Part shown: positions 1-11,214 of the stretch, in pieces | Layout of the letters: the number at the start of each line of letters is the position of its first letter | Numbering within the stretch: the stretch's first letter is position 1 | Assembly: GCA_022559845.1 (NCBI GenBank) | Contig: CM040127.1 | Location: 33,008,708 to 33,072,707 of the forward strand | Direction of reading: 5' to 3' | DNA from: Amorphophallus konjac | Taxonomy: Eukaryota; Streptophyta; Magnoliopsida; Alismatales; Araceae | DNA: 64,000 nt | Position numbers and translations under genes: made by a program | The notes under the pieces: model-generated | The model's input: the letters and a program-made list of their open reading frames with translations, nothing else | The model's database searches: none | Told to the model about the DNA's origin: nothing

Positions 1-2260
1 ATTCAGGTCACATGCTTTAGACTCATATAGGGTAAGATGATTAGATATGGATAACTGTATATCAAGCTTTTTAATCGAATCTAAATATATAGGTGTGGGA
101 ATGATGGTGAACTTGGAAGTTAGACGCTCGACCGACGCAACGTCGTTGTTGTTGAGACTCATTAGTGAAATGGAACGTATGGTGATGGGGGGGGGGTAAA
201 GTAGTGATTAATGACTATGATGTTGACGCCCCCAAATATGTATGGTTCAAATAGGTGAGATGTATTAATGATATTTATTGGTATCAACAAAATTGTTTGC
301 TCACATCTGCTTGGCTTAAGATATTATTCGCATCCGGCCCTGTAGCATGGTTCTTGCTGTGTGTTTAGAATCCAAGAAGAGGAAAATGAGTGAAAATAGT
401 CACGAGGTGTGAAACTTTCAGTAGAGGAGCTGAACGTAGATCCGTATAATTGATGATAAGTCTCCCATTGGGCAGTATGACATTGATGTAGATAGGGGAG
501 CCCTTGTGGCGAGGATGGGTGGCAAGTTTGAGAGTTCTTATGCACAAAAGAAATTCTGACCGGAGTGGGGTGTCTCGAGAGAATCTTACGATCGATGTTT
601 TAAAATTCGACTCGAACTTTGACTAGGATAGGTTAGTGGGTCACGACCCAATGATTTAATTATTCAAATTGACCCGTGACCAATAAAAATAGAGCTACTC
701 ACATCAATATTATATACTCGTAAAATTATAACATTCCTTAAGTAGTAATTTATAAATATGAAACACACTTTTTTTTGCACTCTATGATTTTTTGTCTCCT
801 TTGTGACATGTAGATTGTCCCATGGGACGGTGTCATGGGAGTTTATACTAAATTTAATTTTAGACTCTTAGATTTTTTTTATTTATTTTTGCACGTAGAA
901 AAAAAAATTTAGAATCAAGATCTTTAGAACTTCTAAAATTTACGTTAATACTATTAAATGTTAAGACCATAAAAGATATAATTTCAAAGATGAATCATTA
1001 TCTTTCATATTTATTCACATACTAAATTAAAGTCTAACCTAACGATAGAAACTTATAAAATGTGAAATTGCTCTCGAATTTGGTCGGGTCATATTGATTT
1101 TATTAGGTTGGGTCGGGTTAACTTGGTTAAACTTGATTAATCGGATTTGATCAGATTTTAAGTCTTGACCCGTCTAAATAAGGTTTCAAGCCGATTTTGA
1201 GATCGGGTCAGAGGTCAATCAGTTAGATTGGTTGGGCTGGACCGAGTTTTAAAATAGTGCTCACGATACTTAAGTTAACATTTGATAGAAAAGAATTAAG
1301 AACGGAAGAGAGTAGAAGGAGCAATGTTTTGCATATCTTACGACATCGATGTGTTATACCCTTTATAAGCCTCAAGGGTCAAAGATGTGTCTCTCTATAA
1401 GTGTTTCGCCCTACTCATGACCGATCATAGGCATAATAAGAGGTAGATTTGAGACAAACTCGACTGTAGTTATGAAAATAGAGAGAATTCAAAGTGGTCA
1501 CAGAGGCAAGCGAGATCAACAGTGACATCTAAAGCGACAATAGAGGTGAAGTTACATTGGATTTGGCCCCCCGAGGATCTTACTCTCATTACTCTGACTT
1601 AAATTAGAAATGCGACGAGTAACACCCACGTCTGTTCTAATATATTCTAAAAAATGTTAAAAATATCTTCTCTTTTGTTACAATATTTATAGTCAAACAC
1701 CTAATTATTCAAAATATACTATCTTTTATTTAATTTATACTAGTTTTTGAGATTAAAAATTCAAAATTTATATATTAATATCAATAAAAAATATTAGTCG
1801 AGATAGTTACCCATCTTGTCATTACTTTGAACCTCATATTGTTTTTTTCTCTCTCGTCGTTGTCGGATCGGGATAGATCGGAGTAGTATCATATTGTACG
1901 CATGAGGTGAGAATAACACGTGTTTAAATGGAGGGCGGTGAGGGGGAGATGAACCCAAGGGGCGTGACTGTGGAAGGTGGCATTAACATATATCTCTATC
2001 AATCTAAATGTACCATAAAACTAAACAAAATATTTACATACTTATTTTTTATTTTGTTTAAATAATGATTTAAATATCATTGTTATTAACATCTAATAAT
2101 CTTCTTAGGACGGCGATCAAAGAAGAGTGTGATCATAGTTTTTATTTCCATATTAGACATATACCAACTCATATAAAGATTTTGGGCGGTATAACATCGA
2201 TGGGCCCAAGGTTCTACGTCCAAGTTGACAAAAGATCTCAAATGTGGAACAATGGAAGTA
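1..2260. other. AT-rich intergenic DNA, no gene seen
   Basis: No open frame here looks like a plant exon. The stretch is AT-rich with homopolymer runs. At 1080-1260 there are repeated GGTCGGGT/GACCCG-type words that look like a decayed transposon, but no ends can be set. A weak retroelement-like frame at 324-547 is listed separately. Confidence 0.6.
324..547 (-). pseudogene. possible retroelement-derived protein fragment
   Basis: Two overlapping minus-strand frames contain a short LPNGRLI-like stretch and, downstream, an LLG..AGCE-like tail. Their order recalls the protease-proximal region of plant retroelement polyproteins. The fragment is under 75 residues, frameshifted, and has no neighbouring pol domain. 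It is probably a degraded relic, and chance similarity cannot be excluded. Confidence 0.2.
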
Positions 2261-2802
2261 AGATTTTTTAAATCGGTCTGATACTAGAAGATTTGTTCGT
2301 ACACGATCGTACCAGTCACATATCGATAGTAAAAATTTTCAAATCGATCCGATACGGGACAAATTGCTCGTATCGAAACGTATCAATCACATATCGGTAG
2401 GACTGATTTATGATATGTAATAAATATATAATTTATTTTTTAAATATTATATATATTATTTTATATTAAATATGATTTTATAGATTGTTTGATTAAGAGT
2501 TTTCCTTTGAAAAATTAGGATTTGAGTTCAAAACACAATAATAATATTATTTTCTTATTTTTTATTATTCTTTCAAACAAATAAGTCAAAAAAACATACA
2601 CTTAGTGAGATTTGAACCGATATATTTCACACACAATTAACACACCTACTAACTATTAAATCACACATAATATTTTATTATATTTTATAATAATATATTT
2701 ATTAAATAATTTTTTAATCTTGTGGTACATAGCGATACGTTGCAATACCGTATCGTACCAGTAAAAAATTAATACGATCGGAACGATCGAGCCGACAAAT
2801 CT
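2261..2802. repeat. MITE-like dispersed repeat, copy 1
   Basis: The ends are imperfect inverted repeats: a left AAATCGGTCTGATAC-like arm and a right arm ending GATCGAGCCGACAAATCT. A second diverged copy lies at 43111-43584 and shares the outer arms (AAATCGGTCYGATA near the left, TACCGTATCGTA near the right) and the internal layout. The middle is AT-rich and noncoding. No target duplication is clear. This is probably a non-autonomous DNA transposon. Confidence 0.5.
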
Positions 2803-4125
2803 AATGTGAAATCACTTTTTTCTCATCTAAAATTTGTCGATCTCCGTCGTGCCCGGTACATTTTATCCTTTTACTCATGATGTTTAAAAAAAAATTATGC
2901 AAGAAAGAATGATGCAAAAAAAATACAAGATGCATTTTTGATAAGTCATGGTTGAATTTGTGTGAGAGAATATTGGTGATTATAAATGGACAGTTATCTA
3001 TATGCCACATGATATTTCAAGCAATTTAAGGAATAGGGTGTTATATATATATTGCTGGAGGGCAAACTTGTTCAAAATCTAACATCCATATAAAATGGTA
3101 ACTTAAATGAAGCAAAAGGTAAAATTGTAACTGTGAATCTGTGATAGCTGTTAACTTCTTCAAAAGTTAAAAATGGCGTCTGTGATAAATGCATGCCAGT
3201 GCTGATCTATTATTTAAGTCATATATAACATGGGGAGCATGTAATTTAGATGTGCCTCTAAAATCACTGGTTTTCAAAAGTCACATGATGTAACATGGGG
3301 AGCATGTAATCAAGATGTGCCTCCAAATTTACTGGTTTTAGAATCTCCAGTTTTGGTTTTCACTAGTTTTAAACTGGGAATCAAAAATCAGTTAAAGCAC
3401 ACCAAATAGATCAATTGATTTTAAAACCCATCAATCAATTTAAGGTGCACCAAGCATAAGAAAAATGACATAAAACAACTGACAACATTCCAAACATATC
3501 CAGAAAAAAGTGCAATTTGATAGTATTTTATGGCACGTGCCACATGTCAAAGTACTTATTACCTGATCATTTTTTTAGAGAACATCTAGCGGTAGTGCAC
3601 ATTTTGACTGTGCACCAATTTTTTATATATTTTTTTATATTTATATTTTGAGGCTGAGCTACATGTCCATACAAGGTGCACCCCAATGGGAAGATTACAA
3701 AAATAAAAAAAATAAAAGATTAAGTATAAGTAATATATGGTATTGTTTGGCTGCGATTTGGGGTGAAGAGATTGGTCAAAGTCTTTCTTGTCAGTTCAAA
3801 TGATATTGCCGGGCACTTCTTTAGAGATTTAATACTAAGGGGTTGTTTGGTGTTCCATAAAATAATATTTTTAAATAATTAATTTTAAAATTCTTAAAAA
3901 TAAAATATCTACTTTTAAAACCACTTAATTACTCTGAAATATTTAATTTTTGTTTCCAATGATTTTGAGCTGAATCAAAATCAATTAAAAAAAATGTTAC
4001 GTGGGTCCACTGCTTCTAGAACACAATAAATTACATCACTCTAAACATAATAAAAATATCAGAAAATGATTTACAACATTTTAGACATACACGACGACAA
4101 AAGGTGCGATTAGGAACGTCTAAAA
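2803..4125. other. AT-rich intergenic DNA
   Basis: No gene is supported. The segment has short tandem echoes, such as two copies of a word containing AACATGGGGAGCATGTAAT near 3228 and 3293, about 65 bp apart. At 3840 there is a GGGGTTGTTTGGTG word of the sort found at plant MITE ends, but no matching right end was found. Confidence 0.5.
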
Positions 4126-4127
4126 TT

Positions 4128-4380
4128 CGTTTCTATTCCTTTTCAAATCTATCCTTAAAAAGATTTGGGATAAATTTGGGACTGGATAACGATCGATTTA
4201 GTCGTTCCGTAATTTTTGGTGGTAATTTAAGATGAATTTTCATTTCGTCTAAATCTTCATCAATTTTTTTATGTTTGAATTGAGATGAAATGAAATTTCG
4301 TCTCAAATCCGTCTCAATTTGAGACGACATTTGAGATGAAATTTTTTCGTCTCAAAATTTTATCATAGTTTCTTGTAGTG
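4128..4380. mobile_element. CACTA-type transposon terminus (partial)
   Basis: The segment ends TTTCTTGTAGTG at 4369-4380, the reverse complement of CACTACAAGAAA, which is the hallmark terminus of plant CACTA elements. Just inside are repeated subterminal words in both orientations (CGTCTCAA / TTGAGACGA and diverged forms), as expected for transposase-binding subterminal repeats. I did not find the opposite CACTACAAG end upstream, so this is called a partial or deleted element. No transposase frame is visible. Confidence 0.5.
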
Positions 4381-4812
4381 ACAAGACATATATGCAGTTT
4401 TACGATATTTTATGATCCTTAATGCATTTTACAAGACACCGAAGAATCCCTAAACCCCACTTTGGTAGCGAGTTGAAACAACTAGGATTAATTTAACCGG
4501 GTCAACATCTCTCATTCAACCCGATTTTTGCTTTGATAACAAAATCGATATCTTAGTGGGTTAAAAGTGATAGGTTCCATCACTCATCCCTTAAGATAGG
4601 ATAGCTAATTCAGAGTTAGCCGGAATTAACTTCATTTTTACCTCGATTACATAATCAGGCATACCAAAATGAAATCTTAGTTAGAATCAATTTAATCCAA
4701 GTTAATCCCAGAATAACCCGAAATCAAAAGGGTACTAAGTGAGTAGAAAGCAGACAAATATACCAACTTACTTATCCATTTACTCAAAATTTTATTGGGT
4801 CTACTATCTTAG

Positions 4813-5757
4813 TGTAAAGGGTTTAAAAATATGATATACGTAGTCCGTATCGGTGGTAGATGTAAATGAGAGTTAATGCTTATATGGCAAGGTCTCGAGC
4901 CACTCTCCAACGAAGTTCATTTTCTACCAAAAGGATATACCCTAGGTCGTTCGAGGGTAGGATTGTCAATGGGACGAGTTCAGGGCAGACTTAGTTTAAT
5001 CAGGTCCAGGTTTCACTCATCAATTTTAAAGTCTAAATCTGACTCGAGTCTCACTCATCAATTTTAAAAATACATATAAAAATAATAAACTTACTATCTC
5101 ACTAAGTTAATTAGAGTTTTTAATATTAATTTATTTAAAAATAAAATATTTAATTTTCTAATTAAATAAAATAAGATATTTTATTTTTTAATTAAATAAA
5201 ATAAAGAATTTGTAGAGAGAAAAATAATAAAAAAAAGAACGGGCTAAGCCGACCAACGGGTTGAACTCAAAGTCTAGACCGGACTCGCATGTCTAGTCGG
5301 GCTGGGCTTTTAGGCCCGACTAAAGACCCGTGGGTTGGATAGGGCGTGGCGGCTCGACCCACAATCAGGCTAGGCCCGTTGGCCTGTCGAGTTGACTCAG
5401 CCAATTGACATCCCTATTCAAGGGTGCCGAAGGGACCCACAAGTCGCTCACGAGGCCCGCATGTGACAACCCAAAAGCTGCTCACGAGACATAGCCCATG
5501 GTAATATTTCAGAGGAGACATCCAAATTTACGCTTATACACAATGGCGCTGCATGTGGGAACCCTCGATCCGATAAACACACACCCTCTTTTGTTGGGGG
5601 GTGGGAGGATAGTGTAAGGGCTTAAAAATGAGATATACATAGTCCCATATCGGTGCTAGACGTAACGGAGGGTTAATGTTTATATAGCTAGACCTCAAAT
5701 CATTCTAGAGTGAGGGCCATTTTTCAACAAAAGGGTAAAACCCAGGCTGTTAAAATC
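4813..5757 (+). mobile_element. TRIM-like mini-LTR element, interrupted by a MITE
   Basis: Two direct repeats begin TGTAA..GGG..TTAAAAAT at 4813 and 5613 and run about 135 bp each, both through an ATACGTAGTCC/ATACATAGTCC word to a CAAAAGG..ACCC word. The right copy is immediately preceded by a G-rich polypurine tract (about 5594-5612), as a 3' LTR should be. Removing the MITE at 4958-5416 leaves fewer than 350 bp between the repeats, with no coding frame. That fits a terminal-repeat retrotransposon in miniature. A primer-binding site is not evident and the outer TSD was not found. Confidence 0.45.
4958..5416. mobile_element. hAT-like MITE inserted in the TRIM-like element
   Basis: The left end TAGGATTGTCAATGGG and right end CCAATTGACATCCCTA are imperfect inverted repeats of the TAGGGATGTCAAT type. 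They are flanked by 8-bp near-duplications, TTCGAGGG (4950-4957) and TTCAAGGG (5417-5424), differing at one base. An 8-bp TSD is characteristic of the hAT superfamily. The 459-bp body is AT-rich in the middle and GC-rich near the right end, with no coding capacity. Confidence 0.7.
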
Positions 5758-6560
5758 AAAAATAATAATTGTATATCTATGAAATCTAACCTCAAGGGGT
5801 ATAAGAAATATAGTTAGTAGATTTCAGAGATTTACAAGTAAATTAGACAAAGATAAGACTGTAGAGATTATTTTTAAAAATTCTAGGGCTATAACAATAA
5901 TTAACCCTCAGGATAAGGTTGGATAGATTTTCACCGGATTTTGGTCGATTTTACTTCTTATTCCTCGGTTTCATTTTGATGGGAGCAGCGTTAACCCGGA
6001 TAAATTGAGATTTTTGAGAGTATTTATGAGATTTTATCAAGATGACTTGTTCGACTGAAAAGAGTCGAACAAGCCATTCACATGGGATAAGAGGGGATGA
6101 CTTGTTCTTCCCGTATCCCATCCGTTTACCAAAGGTTCTGGTTTGAAAAGTTTTACGAGGACAGCCATCGGATAAATGTGACGTCCGGACTCAAAAATAT
6201 GTCTCTGCCCCGAATAGGGATACAAATGGTAACTAACAATCTATTTGTTCAACCGATTATTAGCTTGAACGGTGGTTAACGAGCATACTTTTCAAACCAG
6301 AATACATGGCAGATGTGGGAACGGGCATAATTTTCAAATTGAGATACATAACTGATAGGGTAATGAATACACACCCAATACTAAAATCAGTATTTACAAA
6401 TAAGTTTATCCGGATCGAATTTAACTATATGATCTTTTAAAAAGTATAACTTTAAAATAAGGTCTCAGGGAGAATCTATCTCCCACGTCCCTGCCAAACG
6501 CAAACGGGGATCCAACATGTGTGCCCTAACCCTCGGTTGCCCTCCTCATTCTTTTTAGAT
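5758..6560. other. intergenic DNA, no gene seen
   Basis: No supported exon. There is a short local inverted word at 6040-6080 (GACTTGTTCGACTGAAAAG... / ...AAGAGTCGAACAAGCC) and a GACTTGTTC echo near 6097. The remainder shows no recognisable family. Confidence 0.5.
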
Positions 6561-6698
6561 TAAGGTTTGTTGAGTCAGGGATCCGTATCGGATCAAGATC
6601 GCTCTGATTTAATATGATACTCGGGTCGACTTGATTACCTCTCATCTCATCTGACAGATCTTTCATCTCTCATCTTAGTGCCCTCTCACCACGACGGT

Positions 6699-8372
6699 TA
6701 GGGGTGAGCATAATTCGGGTTCTAACTTGAGAATCAAACTAAAACGTTATATTTGATTTAGTTTAATTCAAGTTAAACTTCTAAAAAATTTGATTTGATT
6801 TAAAATCGAACCGTTTTTAAAATTTTAGTTTATTTTTTGATCACTGGAAATCAAATCAAATCGAAGAAACCGATTTTTCTAGAGTAATTTCGTCCATTTA
6901 TTCAAACCCTAAAACTCCCCTAATTTTTAACCCATTGGCTGCTTCGCATTTCGCACACAGCCACACACCGCGACGGCGTGAACCGCACACGGTCACGCGA
7001 CCCCTCCCTCAACCCTCACCCCGCAGGCCGCAGCAGGGCAGGTTCGTAGGCGCAGAGGCACCGCAGCACGCCGATCGCCGGTCGCCGGCCCAGCAGTCGC
7101 TCCTCACCCCTCAATCCCTCACAGCCTCACAGGCTCACAGTCACAGTCCTCACTCCTCGCTCGCGTCGCGGTCGCACGGCCCTCGCCTGCCGGCGCCCCT
7201 GCCTGCAGCTCCGCCTGCGCCGGACCGTCGCTTCCCTCACGGCCTCACCCAGTCACACGTCGCCTAAATCGCCTGCCACCGCCCCTGCGTGCAACTCTAC
7301 CGGACTGTGAGACCATCGCTTCCCTCACGGCCGCTTCCCTCCGTCGGACAGCCCGCAGCCGGATCCCTCACGGGTCAAGCCGCCGCAGCGCCGCTTCCCT
7401 CAGCCGGACAGCCCGCAGCCGGATCCCTCACGGGTCAAGGCCGCCGCTTCCCTCACGGCCGCCGCCGCTTCCCTGCGTGCAGCTCGCAGTCTTCTCCGCC
7501 CTTGTGTGCAACTCCACTGTACCGCTGCCGCTTCCCTCACGGCCTGCCACCGGCCACCCTACGTGCAGGCTTGCAGTGGTGTCTCACCCTCCTCTTCAGC
7601 TGCCGTCCTCCGTCGAACAGCGACTACCGTTGTTGGTGCCTGGTACGGCTCGTCGGCTCCTCCCTCTTATCTCTTGCTCCACACAGAGACGTTCAGTAGT
7701 CCATAGTTTTGTAATTTCATTTCCTAATATTAGGCTCGATTTTCAATTTATAGCAATCTGATTAGCTCTGTGTGCACAGTTCCTCGATCAACTTCTACTA
7801 GATGGGAACATCTTTCAGGAAATGAAGAAATCCCCTCAGCACACTATAGAGATTGGCAAGAGTGGAGTATGCAAAATAAATAAGCATCTCTCTCATTGCA
7901 GACGCCTTACATTTTGCCATTGGTTGTCACCAATGGAGAAGACAACGTAAGAAATGGACAAACATGCCGACGAACCAAGTCTTATAAGATGATAATGAAA
8001 AGGACATGGTATTAGTATGATTGCAGTAAATAGACTAGAAATTTTGATTTAAAAAAAATTAATGAGCATCAAATAATGGTCTAGTGTCAAGACTCCAAAG
8101 GTGTTATTGTTTATGATATGAAAGTAAAAAGGTGCAAGAATATTCGGATGGAACGACCAATCTAAATTTGACATGTAATTATGGTTCAAATCGAACCAAA
8201 TCGAATTAATTGACATGTAATTATGGTTCAAATCGAACCAAATCGAATTAATTCGATTTGGTTTGGTTTGGTTTCAAAGGCGTTCGATTTGGTTTGGTTC
8301 GGGTTGACCCCTCAATTCAGTTTGGTTTGGTTTGAGAAAAAATCTACTCAAACCAAATCGTGCTCACCCCTA
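6699..8372. mobile_element. hAT-like non-autonomous element with GC-rich internal segment
   Basis: Perfect 12-bp terminal inverted repeats, TAGGGGTGAGCA (6699-6710) and TGCTCACCCCTA (8361-8372), are flanked by ACGACGGT and CCGACGGC, an 8-bp duplication matching at 6 positions. Subterminal regions are rich in short GGTTTGG/CCAAATC words. The middle, about 6930-7700, is strikingly C- and CpG-rich compared with the AT-rich ends and has proline/arginine-rich open frames of 66-136 codons that resemble no known protein. It may be a captured GC-rich host fragment. Confidence 0.65.
7331..7450. repeat. 60-bp tandem duplication inside the hAT-like element
   Basis: Two consecutive units share CCGCTTCCCT at offset 0 and CGGACAGCCCGCAGCCGGAT at offset 15, with exactly 60-bp spacing. 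The CCGCTTCCCT word recurs nearby (7443 and elsewhere). The repeat is multiple-of-three in length, so it keeps a frame open and helps explain the spurious ORFs here. Confidence 0.75.
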
Positions 8373-8551
8373 CCGACGGCGATTTGTTCCCCCACCCAGC
8401 CCCCCCACTCTGGTAGCCCACCTCGGCGCCCCCACCCCACCCCCGACAGTCTCCCACCGTTGTTGGCAACGTCCTTTTTGGCTAGATCATCGTTGTCAGT
8501 ACTGGATCCTCGTTACCACTGTCGGATCCTCGCAGGAGCACGCATAGAAGG

Positions 8552-9141
8552 CATAGTTGTTAAGGCGATAAGGAGACCAAGGCGAGCTTAGGGTCCTTGA
8601 GTGCCTAAGCGCTTAGGCGCCTGCCTAAGCAGCGCTTAGGCGTCAAGTTCATAAAAAATATCATCATTAATATATACGTAATTATATATATATAAATTAA
8701 TCATGATTATTACAAATATGGGAAACAACACTAGTATGAACATAGAAATAAAAATTAATAGAAATGACATTGCAATAAAATATCAAAATTCATTTTGAGA
8801 TAAAATTAACAATAAAAATTGGACTTTCAGAATGAATAAAATACTAACCTGATGTTTGCCAATTTCTTCTAAAAATATGAAAATCATACTCGAAATAACA
8901 TACATATAATATAAAGTAGATACAAAAAGAAAAAGACATCTCCCATTATCACATACAATCCATAATAAAGTAAACAAACACATACTAGGGAAGTACTATA
9001 GATGACCACTGTAAAAAAAAATAAGACATACAAAATTCAAATTAAAATTTAAAATACTTTATTAACAAATTAACTCCATTATTAATTAAAAGGGGGGAAG
9101 ACAAGATAGAGAGAGAGAGACTGAGAGAGAGAGTTGCGAAC

Positions 9142-9174
<33 letters not shown>

Positions 9175-9495
9175 GGAGGAAGGGTGGGGGAAAGAGAGAG
9201 AAGGGGGCAAGAGGAGAGAAGAGATAGACAGACAGAGAGAGGGGGTAGGAGAGAGAGAGAGGGTGGGTCTCACTGTGAGTGTGAGAGAGAAATAGAGAGA
9301 GTGTGTTAGAGTGTGGAGCTCGAACTCGCCATCGCGAGCTCTCGCACTCGGATCGATGGCGAGAGGGGGCAAGCGGCGCCTAGGCGGCGCCTTTTTCAAG
9401 CCCAACAAGGCGTGGGGGCGCCTTGTTGTCCAAAAAATGCCTTCCCGCCTAGGCGTCGCTTAAGCGGCGCCTAGGCGGACGCCTTGACAACTATG
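8552..9495. mobile_element. hAT-like MITE with CGCCTAGGCG-type ends
   Basis: The element begins CATAGTTGTTAAGGCG and ends CGCCTTGACAACTATG, inverted repeats with one mismatch in 16. Flanks are ATAGAAGG (8544-8551) and CTAGAAGG (9496-9503), an 8-bp duplication with one change. Subterminal DNA at both ends is packed with palindromic GGCGCCTAGGCG and TAAGCGCTTAGGCG words. The centre is AT-rich and includes a purine microsatellite. No coding region is present. Confidence 0.7.
9103..9310 (+). repeat. GA-rich microsatellite tract
   Basis: A long run of (GA)n interrupted by GT and GGA words, inside the MITE at 8552-9495. It opens long serine/leucine-rich frames on the minus strand, which are not genes. 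Confidence 0.85.
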
Positions 9496-9622
9496 CTAGA
9501 AGGTCAGTTGGAAGGGTAGAGAGGGAGAGAGGAGCGACTCAATCCAAGTCGACATAATCATGTCTGAGATTGTAGTTGATCCGAGTAAATCCCCCCAAGT
9601 CACCCTGACTCAACGAACCATG

Positions 9623-9990
9623 TTTTAGACATCAACAATAGTTGTCAATGGCCAAGGAGATCTGCCGGTTTGGTCTGTAATAAATGGGTAAAACGGACAT
9701 CAACATAAGCAGGTGGAAATTCTGAGGGAGAGCCCCTCTGCAAATATACATGAACAGTCCCATAAACCAGAATGAACAACGTCCATGTCAACCTTATGAA
9801 CAAATTTTCCACGAAAAACCTAGTGATGAAAATCCAAGCAAGTCTGCTATTTAAAACACGTTTATTAAAAGAGACATCCAGAATTCACAGAAAAAAGCTG
9901 AGCCCTTTATTCTGACAATCACACACGGGATCGTGTTCAATAGCCTTAAGAAAACTTTCCTCAAACTTCAAGTAGTAAATGCACATCGAC
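9623..9990. other. intergenic DNA before the IES6-like gene
   Basis: No coding feature or repeat recognised. Confidence 0.5.
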
Positions 9991-10050
9991 GCGATCTCGG
10001 CGACGGCGACGCGATCTCCTCGACGGCGACGCGATCTCCTCGACGGCCAC
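9991..10050 (+). repeat. 20-bp GC-rich tandem repeat, 3 units, near the IES6 5' end
   Basis: Three consecutive 20-bp units of the form GCGATCTCSKCGACGGCSAC at 9991, 10011 and 10031. They form a small CpG-rich island in AT-rich DNA directly upstream of a CT-rich stretch, so they probably lie in the promoter or the first 5' UTR exon of the IES6-like gene. Confidence 0.7.
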
Positions 10051-10059
10051 CCGTGACGG

Positions 10060-11213
10060 CGACGGCTATCGCGGTATGCTGATCTCTTTCTCTCTCTCCC
10101 CCCCTCACTTGCCTTCTCTCATATCTCTCTTTAGCGGGTGCCGGCGCTCCGGCACACTTTCTCTTTCTCTCGCTCGTTCGCTCTCATTGGGTTTTGTAGC
10201 TGCTTCACCAATTTTTTCTGGGAGAAGGGATGATGAAACCACTCCCTAGCCAGTTTTATCCTCCATTTTATGAGCAAACGCTCTGTTTTACTTTCTATCT
10301 TCACGGGTCTGCATCGGATTGGGCTTTTTTTTTCTCTATCTGCTCTCCACCTCTTTTTAGTGAAAGAGAAGAGATGACCAAACCAACACCCTGCTGCGTC
10401 CTTCTTTCCTCCTTCACTGATCGGTGTCTGTTCTTGAATAATTGTTTGTTTTGCAGTGGCCAGCTGAGCCTTTTGATCCAAGAAATCTCTCTCTCTCTCT
10501 CACACATATTTACCTTTCATTGTTTGAAACAAGGAGAAGACGGAGTGTTTCCAAGGGGATCTGCTAACTGAGCTGCTGCGGAAGATTGGCAGGTTGGTGA
10601 CATCCCGATATTTTGATAGCCCCATATTGTCATCTTCCTTATTTTTCTTGTCTGATATAATGATTTTAGTCTATAGAAATCTGCTCGTTATCAAATTGTT
10701 GACCTCATTACCAAGTTGCTGTCTAATTTTTTACCCATCTCTCTTCCTCCTCTCTATGGTTATCTAATGGTTTTTTATTATCTTTTTCTTATTGTGAAGG
10801 GTGTAGAGGGTCAGTTTGATTTGAAAGTATGGCAAGTGGTTCAGAAAGCATAGATTTTGATGTGTAGAACACGGAAGCAAGTATTACTTAACCTTGTTAG
10901 TGAACATCCATGTAAAGGGAAAAAGTTAAGGTCAAAAGTTTGGTTAGACTGTGAGAGGGTTTGTTGTTTCTTAGGTGGAAATTGGGGTTTTTCAGTGGTT
11001 AGCCCAAGGTCGGCCTTAATCATCGCTCTCCTTTTTGTGCTCTCTCCATTTGGCCGTTGATTAATGCCAACTAGAGTTTAAAGATCATGCTTTTAAGACA
11101 TTTTGGTTTATCTGTCTTTGAAATGCTTCGTTCTATCGCATTTTGTTTACTAGCCTTTTATCATCTATGGAATAGTATGATTTGGGTGTAGAAAAAAATG
11201 TTTTTCTTCACAG
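10060..11213 (+). promoter_or_regulatory. putative 5' leader and 5' UTR intron of the IES6-like gene
   Basis: A CT-rich stretch (10081-10130) typical of plant transcription starts is followed by mixed sequence. The coding exon begins at 11214, directly after a good acceptor (TTCTTCACAG, 11204-11213), one base before the ATG. This requires an upstream noncoding exon. AG|GTTGGTGA at 10591-10600 is a candidate donor. No TATA box is obvious. The UTR exon limits are inference; a transcript alignment would settle them. Confidence 0.4.
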
Positions 11214-11214
11214 A

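Larger units (their letters stand above)
6561..9622. mobile_element. outer hAT-like non-autonomous element carrying two nested elements
   Basis: The left terminus TAAGGTTTGTTGAGTCAGGG (6561-6580) and the reverse complement of the right terminus (9603-9622, CATGGTTCGTTGAGTCAGGG) agree at 17 of 20 bases. Similarity continues inward through a GTCGACTTG..ATT word near 6627 and 9550. Flanks are TTTTAGAT (6553-6560) and TTTTAGAC (9623-9630), an 8-bp duplication with one change. Two further elements (6699-8372 and 8552-9495) interrupt it, so the original unit was only about 430 bp. No transposase is present. Confidence 0.6.

Noticed and set aside
6935..7761. Overlapping Pro/Arg/Ser-rich ORFs of 66-136 codons
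   Set aside because: Inside a hAT-like element, in tandemly repeated CpG-rich DNA; all frames are similarly open.
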